DNA from: Spisula solida
Taxonomy: Eukaryota > Mollusca > Bivalvia > Venerida > Mactridae
NCBI GenBank assembly: GCA_947247005.1
Contig: OX365953.1
Coordinates: forward strand, 8,003,001-8,067,000
DNA: 64,000 nt
Reading direction: 5' to 3'
Part shown: piece after piece, positions 36,208 through 48,489 of the stretch
Layout of the letters: every line of letters begins with the position of its first letter
How positions within the stretch are numbered: position 1 is the stretch's first letter
Notes under the pieces: generated by a model
The model's input: the letters and a program-made list of their open reading frames with translations, nothing else
Told to the model about the DNA's origin: nothing
Database searches by the model: none
Made by a program: the position numbers and the translations under genes

Positions 36208-37010
36208 GGCTACATAATTGTGTGCGGTAAAATACTAAAATGCAATTATATCCCTATATTGTATCTCCTACTTTCGAATGTTTGCAACCGTCTGCAACTA
36301 ACTCAAAGTATGGTTATATTTTATAAATATCAGATAATACTAACGGTATGCTTCCACGAATGTCGATCTCTAAAACACTTTTAATACTTTACTAAGTAAT
36401 GTTGATTAAAAGAATACGACTTCTAAGAAAGCTTGTGAATTAAACGCATCAACGCGCATAACACTTAACATACACCAAGAACGAAAGATAGCAACAGTAC
36501 CATACAAGCCGACTGCATCATAAAATGCTACCAGTACCCGCGTTTGATAGGAAGAGGTTCTCAATTATTAGTAAACGTTTTAAAAGTATGAATACTTATA
36601 TTGGAACTGAGAATTAATTAGTGAAAACGGAAAGGGGTTCCGTATCGTAGTAACGTGGTAAGAACCAATATACATGTATATCATAACATCTTCTATCACT
36701 GTCCGTTTTGGTGCTGTCCATGACGTCATCTAGAGGTGCGCTAGTCGAGATTGATGAATTATTTGTAAGAACATACCTAGCTGCCCATCGCTCGCTGTTC
36801 TCTCTTCTGCCGTAATCGTCGAGAGGCTGCTTCTGTTTGCCGACAGACGTCTGCTACTGCCCGTCTCCTCGTCATTCCTGGTCATTTCTTGATACTGGTT
36901 TACGGTAGGAATTTACAGTTAAAACACCATGAACACCGAACATTTCAAAAATAAGGATAAACCAGGATTCCAGCTTAACCTATCAGTAAAACTAAATAGC
37001 CAGAAACCAA
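36208..37010. repeat. Upstream block of paralogue A, duplicated upstream of paralogue C
   Basis: From the ATG outward, 36208-36690 aligns with 49705-50190: shared GACTAACTC-like, ACGGTATGCTTC, CACTTA, ACTAA and GTAGTAACGT blocks. The similarity resumes at 36948-37010 with 51411-51480 (GGATTCCAGCTTA...TATCAGTAAAACTAAA). The copying event therefore included at least 0.8 kb of 5' flank, which may carry shared regulatory DNA. Confidence 0.65.
36777..36885 (-). CDS. Candidate first coding exon of an unidentified gene
   Basis: The minus strand has ATG at 36885 in reasonable context (CAAGAAATGACC) with an in-frame stop 33 bp upstream. Then 36 codons rich in Ser/Arg/Thr/Glu (MTRNDEETGSSRRLSANRSS...) end at a consensus donor CTAG|GTATGT. 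The surrounding ~170 bp is much richer in CpG than the AT-rich neighbourhood, as expected of a promoter/first exon. No downstream exon was found within the window; if real, paralogue A may lie inside its first intron. The hydrophilic N-terminus resembles cytoplasmic tails of many membrane proteins, which is not diagnostic. Confidence 0.3.
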
Positions 37011-39799
37011 TTATGACGTCACTGCAAAGCCACGGATCGGGCTTAAAATTTCCACACGTTTAGCAGTTACTAGTTCAATAAAGCAAATATGTCTGTGGAA
37101 CGAAATGAAACACTATTAAAGCATTGTGTGGTTCTAATACACTAACTTTGCTTCTAATCCGGAGTCATGGTGACTAAATGTTGCGCGTGAATTTAATCAA
37201 TTTATTCAAACTTGCAACATAAAATGTTCTAATTTAAAGCACATGTAATGAATAAACATAAATACGAGGGTCGTTCATATTGAGCATTGAGTCGATGTTA
37301 ATTATAAGAACCATGATATAGTAATGTCAAATGTTAAGTTGATCAGATTTCTCTCAGGATTTGTTTTCTTTTGGTCAATAAGTATTAACCGGAGCACCCT
37401 AGGTCGCAGTCGCGATACAACTACATATTAATATCTTCTGACAACGATGTCAGATGTTTGATTTATAGAATGGCATAATTTTTATGAGGTTTGAAGCCCG
37501 TTAAAGGTGCAAACTATTTATTTTACAACCGCGCTATTAGTGGAATGCGGCGGTCATGAAAAGCCTTTCACCCAACCACATTTAATATTAGACACTAACA
37601 GTTTTGCTAAAGGCAATAGAGAAATATAGGTGCGGTACTTAACTCAGTCGATCCTCTTAATTCGTGTTTTACATAGCGTCGTCAGCTATGCGGGGCTATT
37701 GCCCATTGTGCACACAACATGTTTAGGTGTGTAATTCAACGTTTGTCCGTGGAAATGTAAAATAATCACCTTTACTGAAAAATTGCTTAAAGAATTACTC
37801 GTTTTAAAAATGTACAGCTTTGAAATTTAAGAAATTGCAAAAATTGTAAAATAACCTCCCTTCCAATTGAAAATCGGACACAATAAATTTCTAAAAATAG
37901 TCATACCGCATGATTATAAATTAGTTAAATTTAATACACTCCTAATTCGTTTGTCAATTTTCATCTAATGACTTCATTTATAGCAAACTGTAAGTGCTCC
38001 TAGGCTAAACAACCATTTGCAATACAACTTTACCACAAGCTTTAATTGCTGTCTAATCGTCCATATAATATTATTATGGTTTATGGTTTATGTTCAAAAA
38101 TGGTGTAATTGATATTGCATTTAATCCTGTTATTATGGGAGATCTGCCTTTTTGGATGGCTTTGTATTAGATTGAAAAACTCTGTTTAAGAATAGTAGAA
38201 ACATCATCAAATTTCATTTATATGTTGTATGTGCATAGCGTTCACAACATGTATACATTTACAACTGTCTGAAACTTTTAATATAGGTAAGTTTGTGGTA
38301 GTTTGCAGTGTTTATCGTAAATCACCGTAAAACACTGCAAATAAACACAAAGCACCAGACAACTCTGAGCCAACACACTTACGGTGGTACGCGCGCCTTT
38401 TATCTAACGATTTTTTTTCGAAACGCCTTAAAATGAAAGAATAATCATCTGTAACGGCATTAAATGTCACCAGGCTCGTTTTTAAGATACATGGATTTCA
38501 AATTTCAAATGACCCATCATTGTATTTTGTTCATTTAATCTAAATTTTGCTTATAGGACACCAACATGTTCGTTTTAAGATTTTTATTATATCACACTGC
38601 TTTTAAACAATGCATGATATGTCTTTCCTTTTGACATGAGCATAATGATGGCTGTCTGGTGAACAAATTCAGTATTTGTACATGACAAATAGTTACCCCA
38701 CCCACTTGCAAAAAAGTGTGATTTTCAATAGAACGTCAAAAATATAACGATCTAAATAGTATAGTTGATAATCATACAGGACACCAGTTAAGTAAAATGA
38801 AAAATAGGGGTCACCCTTTTGGTAGCTATTCACCGAAATTACCAATTTTAAGTAAATTTGCATAAATTAACCTATTTTGCATATTGGAATAAAATTTAAT
38901 GAAACATATGTCAAACTGAGTCGGTATATATGCAAGAATATTTTGTCTATGCATGTTCTTGAGTGTAAATTTTTCTTGCACATTGTATAATTTCTACATA
39001 ATTTGTCACTGTTAATTTCATATATTTGTTAAAAATGTCGAACAATAGCTATACATAGCTAATGTTTCTTTGTTTTGTACATGTGTCCGACTTAAAACAA
39101 AGATAGTATTGCATTGTATTGTATCCCCAGTCACTGTTTGTTTACATGCAAAAAGTAAAAAAAACTTTGTGCACTATAATTAGGTTTATTGTCATTAATT
39201 AACATGTATATGCAATCATTAGGACTCAACTTTATGTTTGTTCTCATTTAATAGAATTTTGAATTTTCGCGCATATGCACAAGGTAGCCCGGGCCTTCAG
39301 AAATCCGTAAAAACGACAATTAACGGTCTATAGATACTCATCCAAAAGTTTATTTGAAGATATAAATATAAAAAAAAATGAGTTCATTAAAGCACGAATA
39401 GAGTCGTGTCACAATTCACAATTGTAGTAACAACAAACAACATCGAGGATGAATAGAATTGTCGCAAAACGCTCAGCAATCAGTCCAATATTATATTCAA
39501 TGGAATAAAGCTGATATATATATAAAGTATTACAAGCATTTGATCATTTAATAATGACTCGGTATTGATATGCATTAACGATATTGATACATTTAAAGGA
39601 AGTGGCTAGTGAACCGATGTCTATTTCTAATAATGAATCTAAACGAAAGGCAGGGGAGTGGGTGGATGGATGCATAGATGGATGGATAGATTTTATTCAG
39701 TATTAAATGTACATACATGGATGTATAAAACAGCATGTATAACAAAACAACTTTAACATACATGCATTTATAGATAACCATGACAGGCACACCAACACT
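37011..39799. other. Intergenic, no gene seen
   Basis: AT-rich; small hairpin near 38296-38345 (GTTTGCAGTGTTT / AAACACTGCAAA). No coding exon or recognised repeat. Confidence 0.4.
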
Positions 39800-40740
39800 A
39801 AATATTACACAAAAAAGAGATAACTCTCATTTCCATTGTGGTCCTTTAGTGTTGGTGGCATGACATAGAGAGGCATTATGTAAGCTAGTAATGTTTTTCT
39901 ATTAGCCATTGTATAAATAAATAAATTAACATAAATGCATTAAAGTATTTTAACACAGTTACTTCACAATAAAAAGTTAAGCATTTCTTTACATTAATTA
40001 TCAATTTTATATCACAGATAATCGGAATCACTGTCAAAATAAGCTAAAAGACTAGTGAAAGTTAAAAAGTACCAATACCGAAGAACACTATCAAGCATAA
40101 ATTAATAACCAAATGAATAAATAAAAATAATAGATTACCTAGATATTAAATAATAAATAAAATAAAAAAAATACTCAAATGATTAAATAGATGTAAATAT
40201 TGAATCTCTTAAATATTAAATAAATAGATAAATAAATAAAGAGTCATTTTAACACTCTAAAAATTTATACTAAATTGTCTAAGAATTGCCTTTTAACTCT
40301 AGCTTTAAAAACAGGTAATTTCTCAGTCTGTGCTATACTAGCAAGCAATTTGTTTCATTGGCAAATACCAGAATGAAAGAAAGATTGTATGCCAAAGCCT
40401 TTAACCTTAGGAACAGCAAATCCTCCCTGATCACTTAACCTTGTGTTGTAAGAATGTACAGAATCCTGTGGAATAAACCTTTCCCCCATGTAGTCTGGGG
40501 CCAAGTTATTCTTTATTTTAAAGACATGGCACATAGTAATCTGGTCTACACGTTTATTGACAGGTAACCAGTTAAGGAATTGAAAATGATTGCTTCCTAT
40601 GTGTGACCTTGCATCTAGATCAACCACAATTCTTATTAACTTATTTTGTTTGGTTTGAAGTTTGGATTAGAGAGACTGAGTGAGACCAGCTTAGCTTTTT
40701 TAAGTATTGTGAAAGCTAACCTCGTATTGAAACTAATAGC
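39800..40740 (-). pseudogene. 3' end of a CR1/L2-type LINE (5'-truncated, broken)
   Basis: The minus strand encodes the C-terminal end of a non-LTR retrotransposon reverse-transcriptase ORF. Near 40660-40620 it reads KQNKLIRIVVDLD, then HFQFLNWLPVNKRVDQI, CHVFKIKNNLAPDYM and GGFAVPKVKGFG. After a stop the same frame continues NKLLASIAQTEKLPVF and VKRQFLDNLV to ~40275. The upstream part is frameshifted or missing. The 3' tail contains A/T-rich TTTA runs (40235-40100) and possibly extends to ~39800. Such C-terminal fragments are typical of 5'-truncated LINE insertions. It lies just downstream of paralogue B. Confidence 0.8.
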
Positions 40741-40762
40741 AGAAACATGATGCCTTTCATAT

Positions 40763-41977
40763 TTAATTTTCCATCTGTAATGAAACAACAAACTTGTCGG
40801 CTATCGCCATTTTGTAAAACTCGGTAGCTGTTTTATTAGGAGAATAAAATACATGTCCATTTTGGTTACCCGACATATCTCTGCAGAAATAATAGCCTTT
40901 TGTGGAAACGAACCATCCGATATCTGTTTCACATGATGATCTGGGTCCATCGGACTTACTTACGAAAAATCGCCTGTAACCTACGGAGTTTCCATTTTTA
41001 CTAAGAACGCTCAACTCCGATCCATATTGAAGGTCGTCCCAGGAGCTTTTTATAAGTCGTTCCCGCGAAAACCAGTCCCATTGTGTAGAATCACAACCAT
41101 TGAAAATCATTAAAGCTTCAACTGTGTTGTCCTTTATAACTTCTACTTTAACTCTGGTGATATAAGAAGCTTTCCAGTTATCTAATATTGAACTTCGTAT
41201 GTTAGCCAACGTATTTACCCATTTTTGTGAAGCACCCCAATGTGAGCCTGTTTCGTAGTCGAAAACGGTTATCCAAGATTTCGAAGATGTTTCACAACAC
41301 ACAAAATTTGGAATCGTCCAAATACCTGTAGAAAGTTCACACGTCTGCTGCTCTTGTTGGATTAGAGCTGCACCATTTTCACACGCCTTGTCTGTGGTTA
41401 CATGCGTTTCATTTTTATCTTTGACAGTGTAATCAAACAGAGCACTTGCTTGACAATTACATATTAAAGTGACATTAGTCCAAACTCCATTCTGAGTACA
41501 CAAGCTAGTTTGTGAGTCTCGACCGTTTCTACATTGGTATTTTATTGTTGATCCAATTTTAAATCGGTTTCCTAAAATATCCGCTCCGTAAACATTATGT
41601 GGAGCTCCACAAGAGATAGACTCGCACGTGGAAAGACAGTCCGAACCTTCTGTGTTACAAGCCGCGTATCTGGTAGTATGTTCTTGTATTAATACTTCGG
41701 GTTTAGAATAAACAACAAAACCCAAACCCCGTTCTTGATCCTTCGAGTACAGTTTGCAAAGTTGATAACTCAGGAAATATTTCGCTGAAACGCATTTTAA
41801 TCTTGAATTACATTCCTCAGCACATTGGCTGTAGGGTAGCTGAAACTCCTGTGCTAGAATCCCATCGTCAAGATTGGTCACCATCAATGCATTCGTTTGA
41901 AAACAATAGAAGAACAGTATAATTAATCCGCCAAAACATAACAACGTCATTTGGATAAAAAGGTTCATTATAGCCAC
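40763..41977 (-). CDS. Secreted PAN/apple-sushi-orphan-domain protein, paralogue B (diverged)
   Basis: Intronless, 404 residues, same architecture as paralogue A but clearly the most diverged of the four. Signal peptide with hydrophobic LLCFGGLIILFFYCFQ (residues ~13-28). PAN/apple-like segment with YSQCAEECNSRLKC...CKLY. Sushi module with CGAPHNVYGADILGNRFKIG, a GVW before the last cysteine, then CNC. C-terminal domain keeps ACENGA, CELSTGIWTIPNFVCCE, WITVF, ITRVKVEV, SSWDDL and GWF. Several NxT/NxS sites (NVT, NET, NKT) suggest glycosylation. A LINE fragment begins only ~25 bp past the stop codon, so its native 3' flank may have been replaced. No poly(A) signal was identified close by. Confidence 0.85.
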   Translation of the reverse strand: MAIMNLFIQMTLLCFGGLIILFFYCFQTNALMVTNLDDGILAQEFQLPYSQCAEECNSRLKCVSAKYFLSYQLCKLYSKDQERGLGFVVYSKPEVLIQEHTTRYAACNTEGSDCLSTCESISCGAPHNVYGADILGNRFKIGSTIKYQCRNGRDSQTSLCTQNGVWTNVTLICNCQASALFDYTVKDKNETHVTTDKACENGAALIQQEQQTCELSTGIWTIPNFVCCETSSKSWITVFDYETGSHWGASQKWVNTLANIRSSILDNWKASYITRVKVEVIKDNTVEALMIFNGCDSTQWDWFSRERLIKSSWDDLQYGSELSVLSKNGNSVGYRRFFVSKSDGPRSSCETDIGWFVSTKGYYFCRDMSGNQNGHVFYSPNKTATEFYKMAIADKFVVSLQMEN

Positions 41978-42557
41978 AGTACCGATGGTATTTAAAACAC
42001 CATGCTACATACCGCGTGTGTTTGATTGGTTGGTAAAGGTACTAGTTGCCTGTTACCATTGACATATCTGTGTTACAATACCGTATCATTCAGCAGTAAT
42101 TTCTTCATGTCAAATTTGTCATTTGTGGTGATCATTAGAACTATAGACACATAATCCTATGTTATTTGACGAGATTATGTTGCCTTTTAAAACAATGCTT
42201 GGCATTAAGCATGTTAAATGTATCCTTTCAACTCCACTTAAATGCTGGAAGTATGTTATTGTATGAATTATTTACGTAATCAAAGTGCTCAGTGATATTT
42301 CATTATTTCATTTGGACGTTTCCTGTACGACTTTGAAAACAAATAGTTTATTTACATGATTTTAAAAAAACTTACGAAAAGTAAATACAATTTTAACGAG
42401 ATTGACATTTTTTCTGTATATTATAATAACGTTAGATAAAATTAGAAATATCGACCTCACGCAATAATACAGTTTAAGTACGCGATATGTATCTGTGTTA
42501 TATACATGTGATAAAGTATGTTTAGATATTGCATCGTTATTCAGCATATATACTTAA

Positions 42558-43072
42558 ACGGACTGCCTCACGTATTGGTGTATTGCAATAAAATAAAATT
42601 GTCAAATATTCGCTAAATTTTGGTATAGTTGCCTGTATATCCCATACACCACCACACTAACATCTAAAATAACTTGAGAAACTTCGACATTTTGTAGTTA
42701 TCTAGTATTTTTACATCAAAAATTCTATAGGGTATTGATACCCTATAGAATTACCACTACTATTACTTAAATTGCCTGAAACTTGTTCGCATTTGATGAA
42801 AATGAATCGAAAAACCAAATACCTTACTGTTGTTTACGCTGTAGTATGTTGATGTTACAGTTCGATCACGTGTGAATTACATAATTCACCAAGCATGTTG
42901 GAAGGAAATTATTTTAAAAACGAGTGGACTATATCGAGACGGGTTAAAATTGCTTATTTGCACCGAATCTTTCATAAAGCAACCGTCAGTAGCTTTCTAT
43001 TACATCACTACTTGGTTAGGTTGGAAAATCACGATATACAAAATTTTTAGCCCAATATGTGAGGCAGCACCT
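42558..43072. mobile_element. TTAA-flanked MITE, copy 2
   Basis: Flanked by TTAA (42554-42557 and 43073-43076). Ends ACGGACTGCCTCACGTATTG and (complement of right end) AGGTGCTGCCTCACATATTG. Roughly 80-90 percent similar to 16269-16731 but ~50 bp longer, due to a different stretch at ~42850-42930. Central palindrome TTCTATAGGGTAT / ATACCCTATAGAA. A short plus-strand frame overlapping its right half is not a gene. Confidence 0.85.
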
Positions 43073-43076
43073 TTAA

Positions 43077-43789
43077 CTAGTATTTACGTTTCGTCAGTGT
43101 GTTTTTACGACACTCTGCTCTTGTTCTACTAATTAGTAAGACCAAGTGAATCGTATATAATAAAAATCACTAACAGGACTTGTGCCATTATATAGGTGAA
43201 GTCAATCAATTCTAAATTGCGAATGGATGGGTAATCTAGATTATTACATTACAATGAGATTTCTAATGTACAATGTTGTAAATTTACCCCACTTTCACTA
43301 TATTCTACGACCTCTAGGTCACAAACCACTAATAAAATTGTTCTTTAGCTCAATGTAAAGTTACAATTGTCAGCCCCAGATTATTTCATGTTAAAGTCTA
43401 TGGCCAGTTGACAGACCTATATCATTACAAAGCAGTATGTTTCAGCTGCAAAATAAGACCAAAAAACCAGGGGTCATGTTTAATATAAGAAATATTTTGT
43501 TCGTCAAAGGCGGAAGACACATTTTTTCAGACGCGCGGACCGATCCAATGAGGGTTTTGTAACCCTACTCTACTTTCGCTTTGTCAAAAATGCCAAAATC
43601 GCAAAATATTCAAGATGAAACGCATTCACTTATTCAACTACATGTATACAATACCTTTAAACTCAATAAAATTATTTAAGTTCCATTTTGTCAAGGCATA
43701 TCACCATTACCAGGCAAACAGAAGTTTCTGTAAGGACTATTTGAGTGTATCCGATTTTGGTCCGCGTATGCATTTAGTGGTTAATAACC
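43077..43789. other. Intergenic, no gene seen
   Basis: AT-rich; no frame with recognisable content. Confidence 0.4.
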
Positions 43790-44010
43790 TCTACTCTTTA
43801 GGACTTCTGACAGCTGAAACTAGGTATTTCAGCCGTTTTACTGTTGGAACTGGGTCATTCGGACTTGTGCATTCAGCGTTTTGATTACTGAAACTAGTTC
43901 ATTTAGCTTTTCGACAGCTTGTCATTTATTTGTAGTGCCTTGTATGTTTTTTTAATGTTTTTTGTGCTCGGCTGGTTCAGTTGAGCGCTGGCTTCCCTGT
44001 CTGACTTTAT
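43790..44010 (+). repeat. Dispersed repeat family with tandem front part
   Basis: Three to four degenerate ~30-bp units (GGACTTCTGACAGCTGAAAC, TTTACTGTTGGAACTGGGTC, TTTTGATTACTGAAACTAGT, TTTCGACAGCTTG), then GTGCCTTGTATG, TTTGTGCTCGGCTGGTTCAG and GCGCTGGCTTCCCTGTCTGA. Same order as 58460-58640. Confidence 0.65.
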
Positions 44011-44051
44011 ATTATCATTTTTAGACCGTTTAATTCAATGTAACCAATCTA

Positions 44052-46727
44052 CACGGGTAGACACCGTACACCGGATATAGCATCCTACTTCGCGAGAAAA
44101 CGAAAGTAAAAGTGAAAATCGATTTCGGACGACGGTAAGTTTTCAATGATTATTCTGTAATTATTTATGTGATCCACTTGAAGTGAACAAATTTAAGCAG
44201 CGGAATGTTTATTTCAAAGCCCCAATATGGTCATTTCCTCTGATCTTTCCTTATTTCATAACAAGCAGCACCGAAAGGTATCACTGTTGAAGGACAATGC
44301 AGGAAACGTACACTTTCTTTTTATTACAGCTAAATTATGCGCTTCCTAGGACTCTGTTTAGATTTAAACTTTTACTTGGCATGTTCTTCACCTATGTTTA
44401 AACTCTCATTAATGAACACCCACTAACAAGCATGCAATTGAAGAAAAACAACATTGTCTTATGTACGGTATCTAGCCATAATAACATTTTTAATGTACGG
44501 TATCTAGTTATTTGCTGTACCGAGGTTAGCTATTCTGTACGGGGGTCAGTTTCCTGATTTTGACTCAAAAGTATCTTAATGATATGAATACAAATGATTC
44601 AATGATGTTACATTGCCAAAATATTGTAATTGCTAAATTGAGCAATGATATTTTTATTTGGTACGAAATACTTTGGGACGAATACGCTATTTTCCCTTCA
44701 GTTTGTATATCGTAACTATTGCTAAACATATATGCCATAAAACGTTTATGTACACCATTTTTATTGCATTATTTACCCAAATAGTTACATATTTTAAACT
44801 TAAAATCGTGATCTTGACCGCTTAACATTCGTACCCATTGATGACAGATGTGCAAAATCGCTATCTTCGCCGATGAATAATTAGTGTTGATGGTGATTTA
44901 TTGCGCATTATTTGGGCCACTGATGTCAATTGAATAACTGTAATTTATAAAAAATATTAAAATTTTATAAAATTACTTTTCTGTAAAAATTACATGTATA
45001 TAGAAATGATTATTATTCGAAATGATTATTTCTAATTTCGTCAATTTATATTATTTATCTTAGTTATATACGTAAGGGGATAAAAAAGAAATGAGAAAAT
45101 ATCATATTATTTTAGGTGCATTTAATGCCAATTTGTACGTGTAAAATATAATGTTCTACTATAAGTACTGCTTTATTAATATAACGTTAAAAATAAGGTG
45201 TCGCGCTACGTCGCCGTACATCAAAACGGCGTCAGTTTTCACCGTATGATATCGAAAAGCATATGACTAATATTGTATTAACCATTCCTGCAACATTTGT
45301 CAAATGAACTGGACACAACGTCAAAACATTGAATAATCGTAGATTAAAACGGTTTTGATGTGTGGGTGTTTGTTTTAAATATATGACGTGAAAACTAACA
45401 GTACCGAATCGAAAACCACGTCATGTTTCTGCGAAAAATCACAGCTTGAAAATATACAGTTTTATCACAAACAAGGAGATAGTCTGAACAAACATTTAAA
45501 ATGATAAAGCGGGCATCGAGAGAGGAGTCTGCCGGAAGAATACTTGTATACTTGTTACTACAAAATGTTTTTGACGATTAAATAAAATTTAGTATATCAA
45601 GTAGAGGCCCGAAATGCATAAGTTGAGCGGTAAATTTTGAACGTCATTTGCCAAAACGGACGTCATACACAGAAGCCGCCTTTAGAATGAGAATGATCGA
45701 ATAATTATTTAACATATTATTGATGTTTTATTTCACATGAAATGTTTTTATACAAACAAACTCTTCCTTGCTAAATACTGAATAAATGGTAAATTTATGC
45801 AATACGTAAAGAGATATAAGCGATTTATTGGAGCAATGAGACGTTCGAATAGTTAACCGTTTACGTACATGGCGTCATTGACGTCGATTGTGTGCGGCGA
45901 GTCACTGTACCCAAGGTTGTAAAACTGCTTATATCTATTCAAGTAATAAATGAATATTAATGAAACTCAGCAGACAGATAGAGTGTATATTTTGTTATAG
46001 GCATACAATTTTTCTTGTTTGTATTAGTATTGATTGTCATTTTACAGCGTTTGTCTAATTTATTTTTGATCACCCCCACGTATATATACAACATAAAAAT
46101 GAAGTTCGTCCCCAGAACGTATAAATTAAAAATGAAAGAATCAATACGTACTTTTTGTGACAAATAATCGATATTAACACAATTTGAATACAAAACATAC
46201 ATGTATTCATTCAAAAAAGCCAAAATAATATAATTACTAGATACCGTACACCCCACTAAACCCCGTACAGTGGCTACATGAAAAAAACTAGATACAGTAC
46301 AGTGAAAGGCTAGATACCGTACACAAGACATGTTGTTTTTCTTCAATTGCATGCTTGTTAGTTGGTGTTTACTAATGAGCAAACATAGGTGAAGAACATG
46401 ACAGGTAAAAGTTTAAATCTAAACAGTGTCCTGGGAAACGCATAATTTAGCTGTAATAAAAGGAAAATGTACGTTTCTGCATTATCCTTCAACAGTGATA
46501 CCTTTCGATGCTGCTTGTCAAGAAATCAGGAAAGATCAGAGGAAATGACCACATTGGGGCTTTGAAATAAACATTCCGCTGCTTAAATTTGTTCACTTCT
46601 AGTGGATCACATACATATTTACAGGACAATCATTGAAAACTTACCGTCGTCCGAAATCGATTTCCACTTTTACTTTTGTTTTCTCGCGAAGTAGAGGGCT
46701 ATATCCAGTGTACGGTGTCTACCCGTG
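44052..46727. mobile_element. 2.7-kb DNA transposon with ~480-bp terminal inverted repeats
   Basis: Left end CACGGGTAGACACCGTACAC reappears inverted at the right end, and the inversion continues for ~480 bp (left 44052-44545, right ~46234-46727). Examples: TTCGCGAGAAAACGAAAGTA / TTGTTTTCTCGCGAAGTA complement, and AGCATGCAATTGAAGAAAAA / TTTTTCTTCAATTGCATGCT. Both ends are flanked by ATCTA (44047-44051, 46728-46732), a 5-bp target duplication. The motif TGTACGGTATCTAG occurs two to four times in the inner part of each repeat and, as GTGTACGGTGTCTACCC, at the very tips. The ~1.7-kb middle is AT-rich; a 141-codon minus-strand frame (46382-45957) starting in the right repeat is unrecognised. No transposase was seen, so probably non-autonomous. 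Superfamily not assignable from this. Confidence 0.85.
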
Positions 46728-46732
46728 ATCTA

Positions 46733-48489
46733 GCTACAAAAACAGTATATTTGCGCTATACTAGATATGTTTCAATAATCAATTAAACACAAAACTTCGT
46801 GCCACACGAAACGGAAGTGCATGTAATCAAATTTCGTTTAAAAAGTTGTCATTTGAAGGATTGATTTCAATTAATTTCAATTATTAATCTTATAGAAATT
46901 CTATGTAGTAAAATAGGAATCCGATTACTATTCATCTGTGGTTGTTGTGCATATGTTATATGTTATAGTGACGTCATTGAAATTTAAAACGTTCAGTTCG
47001 ATATCTATAAATAGATTGACGGCTTTCGTTTTAAGGCACCCTGTCATTAATTTTTTTTGTTCATCAAACAATTATATTACAAACTATTATTTCACTCTCG
47101 AATACAGTCCACAAACTTGCCATAAACCTCTTGTTCATAATCTCTATTCCTAATATGAATTCAAAGGCTGATCGAAAGGAGCATCCACTTAGTATAATAT
47201 ATTTGAGAAATATTTGCCTTTCTATTTGTTTTAGTAAATTACAAGATAAAGAAGGAAGATACAATGTATATTAAACTCATTTTGTAGAAAACATTCTGAA
47301 GTCACCTCGAACGGTTTTGGAGATATAAAAACACTACAAAAAGTAATGTTAGAAGTGTCTTTTTAAAAGTGCACAGCCTTTATACAGGAACATGAGTACG
47401 AGTATGTGAATGTTAAAGGAGGTTTATTTCATTTTATAAGTTTAAGAACAAATATCATGATCAATGTACATGTACTAGCGATTCAATCATGTCACCCTGG
47501 GATATTTGTTGTGAAATTTTGCGTTCATATAGTCCTCTCCTTAAAACAATACGTAACTGCCTCTTAGTAATAAAATGATAATCGAATGATTATATAGGCA
47601 CTTCCAGGAACAAAATTTAGACACTGGAAAATGGCGGTCATAGTGCACTTCTAGACCCAAAGCGACATCATAGGGACTTCAATCCAGTGAATAGGATTGC
47701 TGTGGAAGGTGCATCTCTTTCTCGGTCTTCGAAGCTCATGAATTATTTTAGAACTTGTTGTGTGACACATATTCTTGAAGGAGGTATATATATTTATATC
47801 TGATTCCAATGCCTGGACGTCTTTTCAAAGACATTTCGTACTGTTTTCAAAACGGACTTTATGCAGAATGCATCATTGATCTATCTGCTTTAAATAACGG
47901 AATCTGAACTACTTATCTGAACAACTGGTTCCAGGATTTATAAAATACAATGCATGTTTCCATGGTTACCACATACCTTGATTGCCTTGTTTTTAGCGCC
48001 ACGTTTCCCACTTTAAACATTTAACAAACCAACAAAAAACAGTCACCCATCAATTAATGAAAAGGAAGTCAATTAAAAAGACACACATTTTTATGTAGGC
48101 ACGTATTTCAATTGTTTCCACATCAATCGTTTCTATGAGGATAAAAAAGCAGTGTTTATGAGTGGCATGTGTTGAAATGACCATAACAACAGAAACAAAG
48201 ATTGGATAACAGTTTCATATAATGTACATGTACTTGAAAAGTTGATGAATGAATATTAATACCATAAAGAAATGTGGATATAAAAATACTTAAATAAGTT
48301 ATTTCAAATTTCAGTATATACAGGCATACCAAAATTACTCGCTTATTAGACAATGTTATTTTATTTTTGCAATAATCAAATACGTGCGTCAGCAACTTTA
48401 ATATGAATTGAACTTGTCTTTCAGCTCGGCTTATTCTGTTGAGTTCACTATCCGATATGTCAATATCTTTATGCCCTTTACATGTTAAC
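46733..48489. other. Intergenic, no gene seen
   Basis: AT-rich. The 118-codon minus-strand frame ending at 48156 begins just inside the 3' end of paralogue C and is not gene-like. A minus-strand AATAAA at ~48360 could serve as poly(A) signal for paralogue C. Confidence 0.4.

Noticed and set aside
45957..46382. 141-codon minus-strand frame in the long-TIR element
   Set aside because: Starts inside the terminal repeat, has no transposase motif, and the matching part of the other repeat is not open; not called as a gene.
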